Source: Maribacter ulvicola (GTDB lineage: Bacteria > Bacteroidota > Bacteroidia > Flavobacteriales > Flavobacteriaceae). From it: 64,000 nucleotides of DNA. Position numbers and translations under genes: made by a program. The stretch spans positions 124,001-188,000 of the forward strand of contig NZ_FTMA01000002.1 in NCBI RefSeq assembly GCF_900155985.1. The letters run 5' to 3'. Below the pieces are notes generated by a model. It was given only the letters and a program-made list of their open reading frames with translations, did not search any database and was not told the DNA's origin. Shown one piece after another: positions 38,693-48,522 of the stretch (the first letter of the stretch is position 1; every line of letters starts with the position of its first letter).

Positions 38693-39898
38693 ATGTTGAA
38701 CGGCAAAAATGTTCTTTTAGGAATTACCGGAGGAATTGCTGCTTATAAAACAACATTCTTAGTTCGTTTATTTATAAAAGCTGGCGCTAACGTTAAGGTC
38801 ATTCTTACCGATAGCGCCAGCTCTTTTGTTTCTCCGCTCACCTTAGCTACATTGGCTAAAAATCCCGTAGTGCTTGATTTTGTAAAGACAGAAGAGCATA
38901 CGGTAGATTGGAACAATCATGTAGAAATGGGGCTTTGGGCAGACTTAATGTTGATTGCGCCGGCAACCGCAAATACCATGTCTAAAATGGCAACCGGTAA
39001 TTGTGACAATATTTTAATGGCAACCTATTTATCTGCCAAGTGTCCGGTTTTCATTGCTCCGGCAATGGATTTAGATATGTATAAGCATCCTAGTGCAAAA
39101 AGTTCTTTAGATGCGTTGACTTCTTTTGGTAACATGGTTATTCCTGCAACTAGTGGTGAGCTTGCAAGTGGTTTGCATGGGGAAGGTAGAATGGCAGAAC
39201 CCGAGGAGATTATTCGTTTTATTAAAAAGGAATTGTCGCAAGGTTTACCGTTATCGGGAAAGCGCGTATTAATTACGGCAGGTCCTACACATGAGGCAAT
39301 TGACCCTGTACGTTTTATAGGGAATCATTCCTCTGGATTAATGGGGTTTGAATTGGCGAAAACTGCCGCTAACTTAGGGGCAGAAGTGTTTTTAGTGACA
39401 GGGCCTACAAATTTAACCGTTTCTCATGATGCTATTCATGTGGTACATGTGGTATCTGCAGATGATATGTATCATAGCGCACAGCTGTATTATGAGGCGT
39501 CTGATATTGTGATATGTGCCGCTGCCGTAGCAGATTATAGACCTAAAACCATTGCAGAGCAAAAGATTAAAAAATCCGAAGATAACTTTACTATTGAATT
39601 GGTGAAGAACAGGGATATTCTTAAAACATTCGGAGATCATAAAAAACATCAGTTCCTGGTCGGTTTTGCTCTAGAAACCGAAAACGAAATAGAAAATGCT
39701 AAAGGGAAGCTAAAACGCAAAAATTTGGATGCCATCGTATTGAATTCAATGCGAGATAAAGGTGCTGGCTTTGGCGGTGCTACCAATAAAATTTCATTTA
39801 TAGATACCAATTCTAACATTACTACGTTTGAACTAAAGACCAAGGCAGAAGTTGCCGTGGATATCTTCAATGAAATTATTAAAAGACGGTATGCGTAA
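38693..39898 (+). CDS. coaBC: bifunctional phosphopantothenoylcysteine decarboxylase/synthase
   Basis: 401 residues. The N-terminal flavoprotein decarboxylase half (CoaC) has GITGGIAAYKTTFLVRL, NHVEMGLWAD (catalytic His) and APAMDLDMYKHPS. The C-terminal synthase half (CoaB) starts at RVLITAGPTHEAIDPVRF near 185 and has NHSSGLMGFELAKTA and AAVADYRPK. Makes 4'-phosphopantetheine for coenzyme A. Its last eight bases overlap the next gene's ATG. coaE is at 45499, a separate gene of the same pathway. Confidence 0.96.
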   Translation: MLNGKNVLLGITGGIAAYKTTFLVRLFIKAGANVKVILTDSASSFVSPLTLATLAKNPVVLDFVKTEEHTVDWNNHVEMGLWADLMLIAPATANTMSKMATGNCDNILMATYLSAKCPVFIAPAMDLDMYKHPSAKSSLDALTSFGNMVIPATSGELASGLHGEGRMAEPEEIIRFIKKELSQGLPLSGKRVLITAGPTHEAIDPVRFIGNHSSGLMGFELAKTAANLGAEVFLVTGPTNLTVSHDAIHVVHVVSADDMYHSAQLYYEASDIVICAAAVADYRPKTIAEQKIKKSEDNFTIELVKNRDILKTFGDHKKHQFLVGFALETENEIENAKGKLKRKNLDAIVLNSMRDKGAGFGGATNKISFIDTNSNITTFELKTKAEVAVDIFNEIIKRRYA

Positions 39899-40784
39899 GG
39901 CAGTATTTCTATTACTTTTTACCTTTATAAGTTTAATTGCAAATGCTCAAGAATTAACTTGTGCGGTTACGATCAATTCTGATCAGCTTTCACAAGGTGA
40001 TCAGCAGGTTTTTAAGACTTTGGAACGTTCACTGAATGATTTTGTCAATAAGACTAAATGGACCAATAGGGTGTATAAAGAGAATGAAAGGGTGAATGCA
40101 CAAATGTTCATTACCGTTACTTCTTATGAATCCAATAATTTTAGTGGTAATATTCAAATTCAGTCATCAAGGCCAGTTTTTAATACTTCCTATTCTACAC
40201 CGGTCTTTAATTATAAAGACAATGCTTTTAACTTTCAATACATTGAGTTTCAACCGTTGATTTTTAATGAGAATCAGTTCGAGTCTAATTTGGTTAGTGT
40301 ACTGTCCTATTACGTTTACGTTATATTGGGATTAGATGCAGATACATTTTCTTTGGAAGGCGGAACCGAGTTTTATAGAAAGGCGCAGAATATTGTGACC
40401 CAAGCACAGGGTAGTAATTCTGTCGGATGGAGCCAGTCTGCAGATTCTAACAGAAGTAGGTTTGAATTAATAGATAATCTATTGTCAAATACCTATAGAG
40501 AGTACCGTATAGCAATGTACAACTATCATAGAAAAGGACTTGATATATTGCCTGATAACAATAGTACGGGCAAGCAGATAATTGCAGGTACAATGAATCT
40601 TTTTCAGACGATGATCAATAGAAGGCCTAATGCCTTTTTGATTTCAACGTTCTTTGATGCAAAATCAGAAGAGATAAAGAATATTTTTTCTGACGGACCT
40701 AAGGTCGATATTGTAAAATTGAAAGAAACTTTGAATAAAATAGCTCCCTTATATGCTGCAACTTGGAACGATATTAAGTATTGA
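39891..40784 (+). CDS. exported DUF4835-type protein
   Basis: 297 residues from ATG 39891, which gives a clean signal peptide (MRKAVFLLLFTFISLIANAQ, cut near 20); an open frame upstream inside coaBC has no start resembling it. The mature part begins ELTCAVTINSDQL and has FVNKTKWTNRVYKENER, FNFQYIEFQPL and a C-terminal KETLNKIAPLYAATWNDI. This is the DUF4835 profile, a family placed next to coaBC and recN in many Bacteroidota; function unknown. Eight-base overlap with coaBC. Confidence 0.88.
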   Translation: MRKAVFLLLFTFISLIANAQELTCAVTINSDQLSQGDQQVFKTLERSLNDFVNKTKWTNRVYKENERVNAQMFITVTSYESNNFSGNIQIQSSRPVFNTSYSTPVFNYKDNAFNFQYIEFQPLIFNENQFESNLVSVLSYYVYVILGLDADTFSLEGGTEFYRKAQNIVTQAQGSNSVGWSQSADSNRSRFELIDNLLSNTYREYRIAMYNYHRKGLDILPDNNSTGKQIIAGTMNLFQTMINRRPNAFLISTFFDAKSEEIKNIFSDGPKVDIVKLKETLNKIAPLYAATWNDIKY

Positions 40785-40790
40785 ACCATT

Positions 40791-40819
40791 TTACAAAACA
40801 GAATTATAGAGTACCTTTG
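40791..40819 (+). promoter_or_regulatory. promoter of recN (TTG, 18-base spacer, TACCTTTG)
   Basis: TTG at 40791-40793 and TACCTTTG at 40812-40819 with an 18-base spacer, 21 bases before the GTG start of recN. Confidence 0.65.
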
Positions 40820-40839
40820 TGAATCTAAAATTCTAACGT

Positions 40840-42501
40840 GTGCTTTCAACCCTTTCCATTTCTAATTACGCATTAATAGACCGTCTAGAGGTAGACTTTA
40901 ACAAAGGTTTTACGGTTATCACCGGTGAAACAGGTGCCGGTAAATCCATTTTGCTAGGGGGTTTGTCTCTAGTGCTCGGTAAACGTGCAGATTTAACCTC
41001 GTTGAGGGTTAAGGAGCAAAAATGTATTATTGAGGCTACTTTTGTGATAGATACATACGGACTTCAGAATTTCTTTGAAGAAAATGATTTGGACTATGAA
41101 GATTGTACGGTTATAAGACGTGAGATTTTGCCTAGTGGAAAATCAAGAGCTTTTGTAAACGATACTCCCGTTACTTTAGGAGTCTTATCTCGCTTGGGGG
41201 AGAGCCTAATTGATATTCACTCACAACATCAAACTATGCAACTTACTGAAAACGATTTTCAGTTGAAGCTGGTAGATGCATTGGCAAATAATCAAAAACG
41301 ATTAATAGCATATAGGAAAGATCTAAAATCGTATCGTAAAGCTCAAAAAGAATTGGATAAACTTGTTGAAGTACAGGGTGTAGCCAATAAAGAGCAAGAT
41401 TACAATACGTTTTTGTTAGAAGAGCTTGAAAAGGCACCGTTAAAAGATGGTATCATTGAAGAGCTGGAAGAAGAATATGAGCAACTGAATAATATTGAGT
41501 TGATTATGGAGCAATTGTCTAAAGGAGATCAATTGTTTAATGATGAGCAAATTGGTGTTTTGCCTTTAGTGACAGAAATGCGCCAATCACTTTCCAAACT
41601 GGTAGATTTTGGTGCCAGCTATAAAGATTTATTTGAACGTGTAAAATCTGTTATGATAGAACTGGATGACGTAAGTTCAGAATTACAGCGTTTGCAAGAA
41701 GGGGTTGAGGCAAACCCTGATCAACTAGAGCAAGTGAATAATAAATTACAGTTACTATATAATTTGTTGAAAAAGCATAATGTTAGTGACATCGCCGAAT
41801 TGATTGAAATAAAGAACGGCCTGGCAGATAAAGTTTTTGAAACAGCCAATTTAGATGTTAAGATTGCTGCTAAAACAACGGAAATTCAAGAGATGCAATC
41901 TGTTTTAGAGTCCAAAGCTGTTATTTTAAGGGAAAAGAGAAACGCTGTAATTCCACAATTAAAGAAAAAGCTAGAGTCTCACTTAGGCTTGTTAGGTATG
42001 CCAAGCGCATCATTTGAAATAAAATTAAATGCCGCCGAAGCATTTACGGCTACCGGTAAAGATGACCTTTCATTTTTGTTCACCGCTAACAGAGGTGGTA
42101 GTTATGGAGAATTGAAAAAAGTAGCATCGGGTGGTGAGCTGTCAAGGATAATGTTGGTAATCAAAGCGATACTTGCCAAATACGAAAAGCTGCCAACCAT
42201 TATGTTCGATGAAATAGACACTGGTGTATCTGGAGAAATATCTGACCGCATGGCAGATATTATGAAAGATATGAGTGCGGATCTGCAGGTTTTTTCCATT
42301 ACGCACTTACCTCAGGTAGCATCAAAAGGAAATCACCATTTTAAAGTGTTTAAAACAGAAGGCAAAGAGCGTACCATGACAAATTTAAAAGAACTGACTA
42401 TTGATGAAAGGGTGGTGGAGTTGGCTCACATGCTTAGTGGTAAAGATTTATCTGATTCTGCATTGGCACATGCAAAACAGCTTTTAAACTCTTCATTGTA
42501 A
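40840..42501 (+). CDS. recN: DNA repair protein RecN
   Basis: 553 residues, starting at GTG 40840. SMC-like ATPase: Walker A GETGAGKS (29-36), Q-loop region with SLIDIHSQHQTMQL near 127, long central coiled coil (about 150-380), signature SGGELSRIMLVIKA near 428 and Walker B TIMFDEIDTGVSG near 450. It acts in recombinational repair of double-strand breaks. Own promoter, so not dependent on the bamD-coaBC transcript. Confidence 0.97.
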   Translation: MLSTLSISNYALIDRLEVDFNKGFTVITGETGAGKSILLGGLSLVLGKRADLTSLRVKEQKCIIEATFVIDTYGLQNFFEENDLDYEDCTVIRREILPSGKSRAFVNDTPVTLGVLSRLGESLIDIHSQHQTMQLTENDFQLKLVDALANNQKRLIAYRKDLKSYRKAQKELDKLVEVQGVANKEQDYNTFLLEELEKAPLKDGIIEELEEEYEQLNNIELIMEQLSKGDQLFNDEQIGVLPLVTEMRQSLSKLVDFGASYKDLFERVKSVMIELDDVSSELQRLQEGVEANPDQLEQVNNKLQLLYNLLKKHNVSDIAELIEIKNGLADKVFETANLDVKIAAKTTEIQEMQSVLESKAVILREKRNAVIPQLKKKLESHLGLLGMPSASFEIKLNAAEAFTATGKDDLSFLFTANRGGSYGELKKVASGGELSRIMLVIKAILAKYEKLPTIMFDEIDTGVSGEISDRMADIMKDMSADLQVFSITHLPQVASKGNHHFKVFKTEGKERTMTNLKELTIDERVVELAHMLSGKDLSDSALAHAKQLLNSSL

Positions 42502-42628
42502 AGGTAACTTTGTGGTTGCCAAAAAGTTAATAAACTCATAGATAACTTCGAAAAAGAGAAGGGTAAGAATGTGGTGGTACATTTAGTCTTTTTACCTATT
42601 ACTTCAATTCTGTTTTACATATTTTAGA

Positions 42629-42636
42629 TATCTTTG
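42629..42636 (+). promoter_or_regulatory. -7 promoter element of fabI (TATCTTTG)
   Basis: TATCTTTG 33 bases before the fabI ATG. A second TAACTTTG at 42505-42512, just after recN, has no gene nearby. Confidence 0.5.
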
Positions 42637-42668
42637 ATATATTAAATTAAAAATTAGAATCAACCAAC

Positions 42669-43475
42669 ATGGGATATAACTTATTAAAAGGAAAAAGGGG
42701 AATTATTTTTGGAGCATTAGATGAAAATTCTATTGCATGGAAAACAGCGCAAACGGTACATGCAGAAGGAGGTACTTTTGTATTGACCAATGCCCCAATT
42801 GCCATGAGAATGGGTCAGATAGATGAATTGGCAAAAGAGACCGGTTCAGAAATCATACCTGCAGATGCTACTAGTGTTGAAGATTTGGATAATTTAGTGG
42901 CAAAGGCAGTTGAAATTTTAGGAGGAAAAATTGATTTCGTATTACATTCTATTGGTATGTCCGTGAATGTACGTAAAGGTCGTGCCTACACAGATGAAAA
43001 ATATGATTTCACGGCAAAAGGATGGGATGTTTCAGCCCTATCTTTTCATAAAGTTTTGCAATCCCTTTACAAGGCAGATGCTATGAATGAGTGGGGTAGT
43101 GTTGTAGCACTTACTTATATGGCGGCACAAAGAACATTTCCAGATTATAATGATATGGCAGATAATAAAGCATATTTAGAGTCTGTTGCTCGTAGCTTTG
43201 GTTACTTCTTTGGTAAAGAAAAAAATGTTCGTGTAAATACAATTTCTCAATCACCTACTGCAACTACTGCAGGGCAAGGAGTAAAAGGTTTTGATGGCTT
43301 TATCAGCTATGCGGAAAAAATGTCTCCATTAGGTAATGCATCTGCTCAAGATTGTGCGGATTATACTATAACGTTGTTCTCTGATCTTACAAGAAAAGTG
43401 ACCATGCAAAACCTATTTCATGATGGAGGTTTCTCTAATACAGGGGTAAGTCAAGAAGTTATAGAGAAGTTTTAA
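42669..43475 (+). CDS. fabI: enoyl-[acyl-carrier-protein] reductase FabI
   Basis: 268 residues, SDR fold. N-terminal GKRGIIFGALDENSIAW is the NAD-binding start of FabI proteins; the catalytic Tyr-(x6)-Lys is Y-N-D-M-A-D-N-K near 158-165. LHSIGMSVNVRKGR near 97 is typical as well. It performs the last reduction in fatty-acid elongation. Single gene. Confidence 0.95.
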   Translation: MGYNLLKGKRGIIFGALDENSIAWKTAQTVHAEGGTFVLTNAPIAMRMGQIDELAKETGSEIIPADATSVEDLDNLVAKAVEILGGKIDFVLHSIGMSVNVRKGRAYTDEKYDFTAKGWDVSALSFHKVLQSLYKADAMNEWGSVVALTYMAAQRTFPDYNDMADNKAYLESVARSFGYFFGKEKNVRVNTISQSPTATTAGQGVKGFDGFISYAEKMSPLGNASAQDCADYTITLFSDLTRKVTMQNLFHDGGFSNTGVSQEVIEKF

Positions 43476-43529
43476 TCAATATATTAGTATTCCAATTTTA
43501 TTGGAGTCTATTTATTAAGGAGCGTACTA

Positions 43530-44537
43530 ATGAACCTATCGTTTTCTTTTATCATTCCTGTATACAATAGACCCAATGAAATTAAAGAACTGTTGGATAG
43601 TCTACGTTTACAAACCTATGACAAAACGTTTGAGGTGGTCGTTGTTGAAGACGGCTCTACCATTTCATCTGAAGAGGTCATAGGTGAGTATGTAGACGAT
43701 CTAGCAATTTCATATTATAAGAAGCCTAATTCTGGTCCTGGTGATTCCCGTAATTACGGAATGGGCAGGGCAAAGGGCAATTACTTTATAGTATTAGACT
43801 CTGATTGTATTTTGCCGCCACAGTATCTTGTGGAAGCAGAGAAGAGTTTACAAGAAGATTATGTGCATTGCTATGGTGGTCCAGATGCGGCACATGAATC
43901 TTTTTCTACAGTTCAAAAAGCAATTAATTATGCCATGACTTCCTTTTTGACCACAGGTGGAATCCGTGGTGGTAAAAAAGCGGTAGATAAATTTCAGCCC
44001 AGAAGTTTTAATATGGGCATATCTAAAGAAGCTTTTGAGAAGGTAGGCGGTTACGGAAATATTCATCCAGGTGAAGATCCGGACCTTACCATACGCATTT
44101 GGAATAAAGGATTTAGAACCAAATTAATTTCAAAAGCATTTGTGTATCATAAAAGACGGATAGATTGGAATAAGTTTTATATTCAAGTCAATAAATTCGG
44201 TATGGTACGTCCTATATTAAATAAGTGGCATCCAGAGACTAGGAAAATTACTTATTGGTTTCCGACGCTATTCTGCTTAGGATTGGTTATTTCGCTATTG
44301 TTAGTATTAGTTAGAGTTAAAATTCCATTGTTGATGTATTCAACATACTTTTTAGTTTTGTTTGTTGATGCACTTATGAAAACACGTAATTTTAAAGTGG
44401 CATTCTTATCATTAGTGGCAACAGCGATACAATTTTTTGGATATGGGTACGGATTTTTGAAATCAACTCTGTATATTAATTCTTCAGGTAGAAAACCAGA
44501 GGAAATTTTTCCGAAATTATTTTTTAGAGTGAATTGA
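43530..44537 (+). CDS. glycosyltransferase family 2 membrane protein
   Basis: 335 residues. GT-A fold: FSFIIPVYNRPNEIKELLDS at the start, SGPGDSRNYGMGRAKG near 74, metal-binding FIVLDSDCILPP (DxD) near 88, and GGYGNIHPGEDPDLTIRIW near 172. Two to three hydrophobic segments at the C-terminus (about 245-305) anchor it. Transfers a sugar from a nucleotide donor to an unknown acceptor. Its TGA overlaps the ATG of the YbbR-like gene. Confidence 0.92.
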   Translation: MNLSFSFIIPVYNRPNEIKELLDSLRLQTYDKTFEVVVVEDGSTISSEEVIGEYVDDLAISYYKKPNSGPGDSRNYGMGRAKGNYFIVLDSDCILPPQYLVEAEKSLQEDYVHCYGGPDAAHESFSTVQKAINYAMTSFLTTGGIRGGKKAVDKFQPRSFNMGISKEAFEKVGGYGNIHPGEDPDLTIRIWNKGFRTKLISKAFVYHKRRIDWNKFYIQVNKFGMVRPILNKWHPETRKITYWFPTLFCLGLVISLLLVLVRVKIPLLMYSTYFLVLFVDALMKTRNFKVAFLSLVATAIQFFGYGYGFLKSTLYINSSGRKPEEIFPKLFFRVN

Positions 44538-45502
44538 TGGAGCGTTTAGTAGAGTGGATAAAAACAGGTCTAAAGAAGAGAAAGGTAAAAGTCTTTCTGG
44601 TGTTCCTATTTTGTGCTTCACTCGCTTGGTTAATTAATAAATTATCACTTACCTATACCAGCAATACTACTTTTCAGGTAGAGTATATTAACATTCCAGA
44701 AGCGTTTTTATTGGTAAATAGCCCTAAAGGTGAAATTGAAGTGCGACTACAAGCGGCAGGGTTTCAGTTTTTAGGTTATGAGCTTAAGCCCAAACGTATA
44801 CGTTTAGATGTTAGTAAATTGGTTCATAAGGATGGGGCTTATTATTTAACGGCCGATCAAATTAGAATTCAGTTAGAATCTCAGCTAAATAATTATAGTG
44901 TATTGACAGATTTTGATAGTGATGCTATATATTTCGATTTTACATCTTTAGTGACAAAGAAAGTTCCGGTGAAACTATCTATGGAAATGACATTTGCTTC
45001 TAACCACATTCTTGATGGTAATCTTAAAGTAGAACCCGATTCTATTCAAATAACAGGTCCTAAAAGTCAGATTGATACCATAAATCAACTTAGAACTACA
45101 TTTTTTAAATCCGATTATATAAATAATTCATTTTCAAATGAAATAGGCTTGCTGTTACCAGAGGAATTAAAGGAAACAACGTTTTCTGATCAAACGGTTA
45201 AGGTTTCGGGTAAGGTAGTCAAGTTTTCAGAGCAATTAATTCCAGTTCCGGTTCATGTGGTAAATTTACCCGAAAATGTAAAGGTTCGAACATTTCCAGA
45301 AATTGTTGAAGTCCGTTGTCAAGGAACCTTAGAGTCTTTAAAAGAACTGGAAGCAGAAGATTTTTTGATAGAGGCAGACTATGCAAAAGTATCTAAAGAG
45401 ACAGAGAATAGACTCTCTGTAAAGTTGGTGAGCTATCCCAAAACGCTGAATAATGCCGTAATCAGTATAAATGAAGTTGAATTTATACTTCGTAGAGAAT
45501 GA
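44537..45502 (+). CDS. YbbR-like domain protein
   Basis: 321 residues from ATG 44537; a TTG one codon earlier is likely not used. A membrane helix near 20-38 (KVFLVFLFCASLAWLINKL) is followed by repeated YbbR-like beta domains (PIPVKLSMEMTF-like, SIQITGPKSQIDTI near 165, EVRCQGTLESLKE near 255). YbbR repeats occur beside diadenylate cyclase in other bacteria; no such cyclase is here. Tightly coupled to the GT2 gene before and coaE after. Confidence 0.85.
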   Translation: MERLVEWIKTGLKKRKVKVFLVFLFCASLAWLINKLSLTYTSNTTFQVEYINIPEAFLLVNSPKGEIEVRLQAAGFQFLGYELKPKRIRLDVSKLVHKDGAYYLTADQIRIQLESQLNNYSVLTDFDSDAIYFDFTSLVTKKVPVKLSMEMTFASNHILDGNLKVEPDSIQITGPKSQIDTINQLRTTFFKSDYINNSFSNEIGLLLPEELKETTFSDQTVKVSGKVVKFSEQLIPVPVHVVNLPENVKVRTFPEIVEVRCQGTLESLKELEAEDFLIEADYAKVSKETENRLSVKLVSYPKTLNNAVISINEVEFILRRE

Positions 45503-46083
45503 AAATAATAGGTTTAACCGGAGGAATAGGAAGTGGTAAGTCTACTGTAGCAGCTATGTTCAAAGAACTTGGTATTCCTGTTTATGATTCAGACGCACGT
45601 GCAAAGTATCTAATGAATACATCAGATATAGTTATAGAACAATTGATTATGCTGTTGGGAGAAGAAGCTTTTGAAAAAGGAAAGTTGAATAGACGGTATA
45701 TAGCAGATAAAGTTTTTAAGGACCCGGCAATACTTGAGAAGCTGAGCGGTATAGTCCATCCGGTAGTAAGACAAGACTTCGTAGATTGGACAAAAAAGCA
45801 AGATGCATGCTATGTAATTCAAGAAACTGCTCTTCTGTATGAAAATAATTCACAAGAATTATACGACGAGGTTATTTTAGTAACGGCCCCTAAAGAAATG
45901 CGTATTGATCGTGTATGTGCTAGAGATAATAGTACAAGACAGCAAGTTGAGGCGCGAATGAACAATCAACTAGGTGATGCCGCTAAAATGAAATTAGCCA
46001 ATTTCATAATTGATAATACAAATTTGGTAAGCACAAGGGAAAATGTTCTGCAAGTTCACGCATCTATTCTTGCTGACTGTTAG
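45499..46083 (+). CDS. coaE: dephospho-CoA kinase
   Basis: 194 residues. P-loop GLTGGIGSGKST (5-16), DSDARAKYL near 30 and the lid region RIDRVCARDNSTRQQVEARM. The last step of coenzyme A synthesis. ATGA overlap with the YbbR-like gene. Confidence 0.95.
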   Translation: MKIIGLTGGIGSGKSTVAAMFKELGIPVYDSDARAKYLMNTSDIVIEQLIMLLGEEAFEKGKLNRRYIADKVFKDPAILEKLSGIVHPVVRQDFVDWTKKQDACYVIQETALLYENNSQELYDEVILVTAPKEMRIDRVCARDNSTRQQVEARMNNQLGDAAKMKLANFIIDNTNLVSTRENVLQVHASILADC

Positions 46084-46096
46084 TAATTTAGCAATT

Positions 46097-46162
46097 TTAA
46101 CATTTTTGTTAAGTTTAGGTTAAACGTACTAAGCTCTACCTGTTAAATCTTTAATTTTAACA
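46097..46162. promoter_or_regulatory. array of TTAA-type half sites before the sensor kinase
   Basis: TTAACA-TTTT-TGTTAA is a perfect dyad at 46097-46112, and TGTTAAA (46141-46147) with TTTAACA (46156-46162) a second. TTAA cores start at 46097, 46109, 46120, 46143 and 46157, so three of the steps are 12, 11 and 23 bases, close to the turn of DNA. This fits an OmpR-family regulator site controlling the kinase operon, but AT-rich DNA makes TTAA common. Confidence 0.45.
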
Positions 46163-46166
46163 CCCA

Positions 46167-47750
46167 ATGAACAAAAAGTTATTTGTGCTCTTAGTGGTTT
46201 TAATGAGCCTTTCACTTGTTGGTCTTATTTTCGTTCAAAGTTTCTGGATTAGTAAATCCATAGATAGTGGAGAAGAACAATTCTCCAGTAGTGTTTCTGA
46301 AGCATTGAACAGTGTTACAAATAAGATTACCGAAAGGGAATCTAAGAACTACTTTGATAGGTATTTACATGCAAAGGATAGTGCAGGAGGAGAGCTCAAG
46401 GGCACTCAGCTCACTAATTTTTTCTTTATTGATAGAGATGTCAATTCTAATGAGATTTTACTGTATGAACACGGTATTTTAGAAGAAGATTATGGAATTT
46501 CATCTACGTTCTTTGATAGTAGTGATGGTGCGGATACGACCATTGTTAAAAGTTATACAAGTAAGCGAACTACATCAATATTTAGAGAAGATATTGATTT
46601 AGAAGGTAATACGCCTCGTTTAAACCCAATTCAGCGATTTGAAAAAATAGGGGGTCTTAACAAAATGGAAAAGGCGGCCATGGAAGATGTGTTTATGGTT
46701 TATGCCAAACGCGTACCTATTCATAAACGTGTTTCTAAACAAGAAATTGAATTGTTATTGCAACGAGAATTGGAGAATAGAGGGGTAGACATTGCATTTG
46801 AATATGGCGTATATAGTAATGGTTTGCCTACGAAAGTGAAATCGTCTAAATTTAAATATGCCGAGGCAAATATCTATAGATCTCCAATGTTCGTAGATTA
46901 TGAGGGAGTTTCAAATTTCGATTTGTTAATTTCCTTTCCAAAGAAGAAACGATTTTTGGTACAATCTATTTTAGGTTTGGCAATGTTGTCATTGCTTTTT
47001 ACGATAATTATAGTTGTGGCCTATGCAGGAGCAATCTATCAATTAATTCGTCAAAAGCAAATATCTGAGATTAAGACAGATTTCATCAATAATATGACGC
47101 ATGAGTTTAAAACTCCAATTGCAACTATAAATCTTGCTGTTGAGGCAATTAGGAATCCAAAGATAATTACGGACCAAGAAAAGGTTTTAAGGTATTTACA
47201 GATGATTCGTGATGAGAACAAAAGAATGCATGCTCAGGTAGAAAATGTGTTAAGAATCTCTAAGCTAGAAAAAAATCAGCTTGATATTAGTAAGGATAGG
47301 GTCAATGTTCACGACATTATAGAAGATGCCATTACTCATGTGGAATTGATAGTCGATGATAGAGGAGGGTATATTCATACACATTTAAATGCTGAGCGCT
47401 GTGAGGTGTTGGCCAATGAAATGCATTTTACCAATATCATAGTCAATATATTAGATAATGCAATTAAGTATTCTGATAAGGCACCTAAAATAGATGTGTT
47501 TACAGAAAGAGCTAAGAACTATATTATAATTAAAGTACAAGATCAAGGTGCTGGTATGAGTAAGGGTGTGGTTAAAAAAGTATTTGAAAAATTCTATCGT
47601 GAACACACAGGTGACATACATAATGTAAAAGGCCATGGATTAGGGCTATCGTATGTTAAAAAAATAGTTGAAGACCACCAAGGTGAAGTATATGCCGAAA
47701 GTGAAAAAGGAAAAGGAAGTACATTTTACATAAAACTGCCGTTAATATAA
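46167..47750 (+). CDS. sensor histidine kinase
   Basis: 527 residues. Two membrane helices (about 5-27 and 265-293) enclose a periplasmic domain of 240 residues with no motif I know. HisKA has NNMTHEFKTPIAT with phospho-acceptor His312; the HATPase has the N box NILDNAIKYSD near 430, G1 VQDQGAGM near 456 and G2 GHGLGLSYVKKIV near 492. It senses an unknown envelope signal and passes phosphate to the next gene's product. The layout resembles RprX of Bacteroides. Confidence 0.93.
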   Translation: MNKKLFVLLVVLMSLSLVGLIFVQSFWISKSIDSGEEQFSSSVSEALNSVTNKITERESKNYFDRYLHAKDSAGGELKGTQLTNFFFIDRDVNSNEILLYEHGILEEDYGISSTFFDSSDGADTTIVKSYTSKRTTSIFREDIDLEGNTPRLNPIQRFEKIGGLNKMEKAAMEDVFMVYAKRVPIHKRVSKQEIELLLQRELENRGVDIAFEYGVYSNGLPTKVKSSKFKYAEANIYRSPMFVDYEGVSNFDLLISFPKKKRFLVQSILGLAMLSLLFTIIIVVAYAGAIYQLIRQKQISEIKTDFINNMTHEFKTPIATINLAVEAIRNPKIITDQEKVLRYLQMIRDENKRMHAQVENVLRISKLEKNQLDISKDRVNVHDIIEDAITHVELIVDDRGGYIHTHLNAERCEVLANEMHFTNIIVNILDNAIKYSDKAPKIDVFTERAKNYIIIKVQDQGAGMSKGVVKKVFEKFYREHTGDIHNVKGHGLGLSYVKKIVEDHQGEVYAESEKGKGSTFYIKLPLI

Positions 47751-47756
47751 AAATAT

Positions 47757-48470
47757 ATGGAAACAATAAACAAGAAAATACTTTTAGTAGAAGATGACCC
47801 AAATTTTGGGATTGTATTGAAGGATTATTTGTCAATGAATGACTTTGACGTCACCTTGGCAAAGAATGGAATGGAAGGTTTTGAGAAGTTCAAAAAAGAT
47901 AATTATGATATCTGTATTCTAGATGTGATGATGCCTTATAAGGACGGTTTCACGTTAGCGAAGGAAATTCGCGAAAAGAATGAGAATGTTCCAATTGTTT
48001 TTTTGACGGCAAAAACAATGAAAGAAGATGTTTTAAAGGGATATAAAGCTGGTGCAGATGATTATTTGAACAAGCCCTTTGATTCTGAGGTATTGCTAAT
48101 GAAATTAAAAGCAATACTTCAAAGAAAAGCTTCTAACGGTTTGGCGGATAGTAAGAAATTTGAATTTACAATTGGTGGTTTCCACTTGAATTCTAAATTA
48201 AGATTCTTGAAATACAAAGATGAGGAATCAATTAAACTATCTCCAAAAGAGAATGAGTTATTGCGTTTGTTGGCTTTGCATGAAAATGATTTAATGCCAA
48301 GAGAATTAGCATTGACCAAGATATGGAGAGATGATAACTACTTTACATCTCGTAGTATGGATGTTTATATCGCAAAATTACGTAAGTATCTTAAAGTTGA
48401 TGATACCGTTGAAATATTGAATATACATGGTGAAGGTTTCCGTTTAGTTGTAAAGACTGAAGGAGAATAA
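47757..48470 (+). CDS. OmpR-family response regulator
   Basis: 237 residues. Receiver domain with phospho-acceptor Asp56 (ICILDVMMP), acidic VEDDP at 11-15, and Lys in FLTAKTMKED and NKPFD; then a winged-helix domain with LSPKENELLRLLALH and SRSMDVYIAKLRKYL. Partner of the upstream kinase (six-base gap). The layout resembles RprY of Bacteroides. Target genes unknown; self-control through the TTAA array is possible. Confidence 0.94.
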   Translation: METINKKILLVEDDPNFGIVLKDYLSMNDFDVTLAKNGMEGFEKFKKDNYDICILDVMMPYKDGFTLAKEIREKNENVPIVFLTAKTMKEDVLKGYKAGADDYLNKPFDSEVLLMKLKAILQRKASNGLADSKKFEFTIGGFHLNSKLRFLKYKDEESIKLSPKENELLRLLALHENDLMPRELALTKIWRDDNYFTSRSMDVYIAKLRKYLKVDDTVEILNIHGEGFRLVVKTEGE

Positions 48471-48489
48471 TTTTCCGAAGCATAATTAT

Positions 48490-48518
48490 AAAAAAGCATC
48501 CTAGTAGGATGCTTTTTT
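48490..48518. terminator. bidirectional terminator
   Basis: AAAAAGCATCC/GGATGCTTTTTT hairpin with a tiny loop; T/A runs on both sides. It ends the regulator gene (plus) and the gluconokinase gene (minus). Confidence 0.9.
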
Positions 48519-48522
48519 GTTT

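Noticed and set aside
43491-43505. Small TCCAAT/ATTGGA hairpin after fabI as terminator
   Set aside because: Six-base AT-rich stem without a T run.
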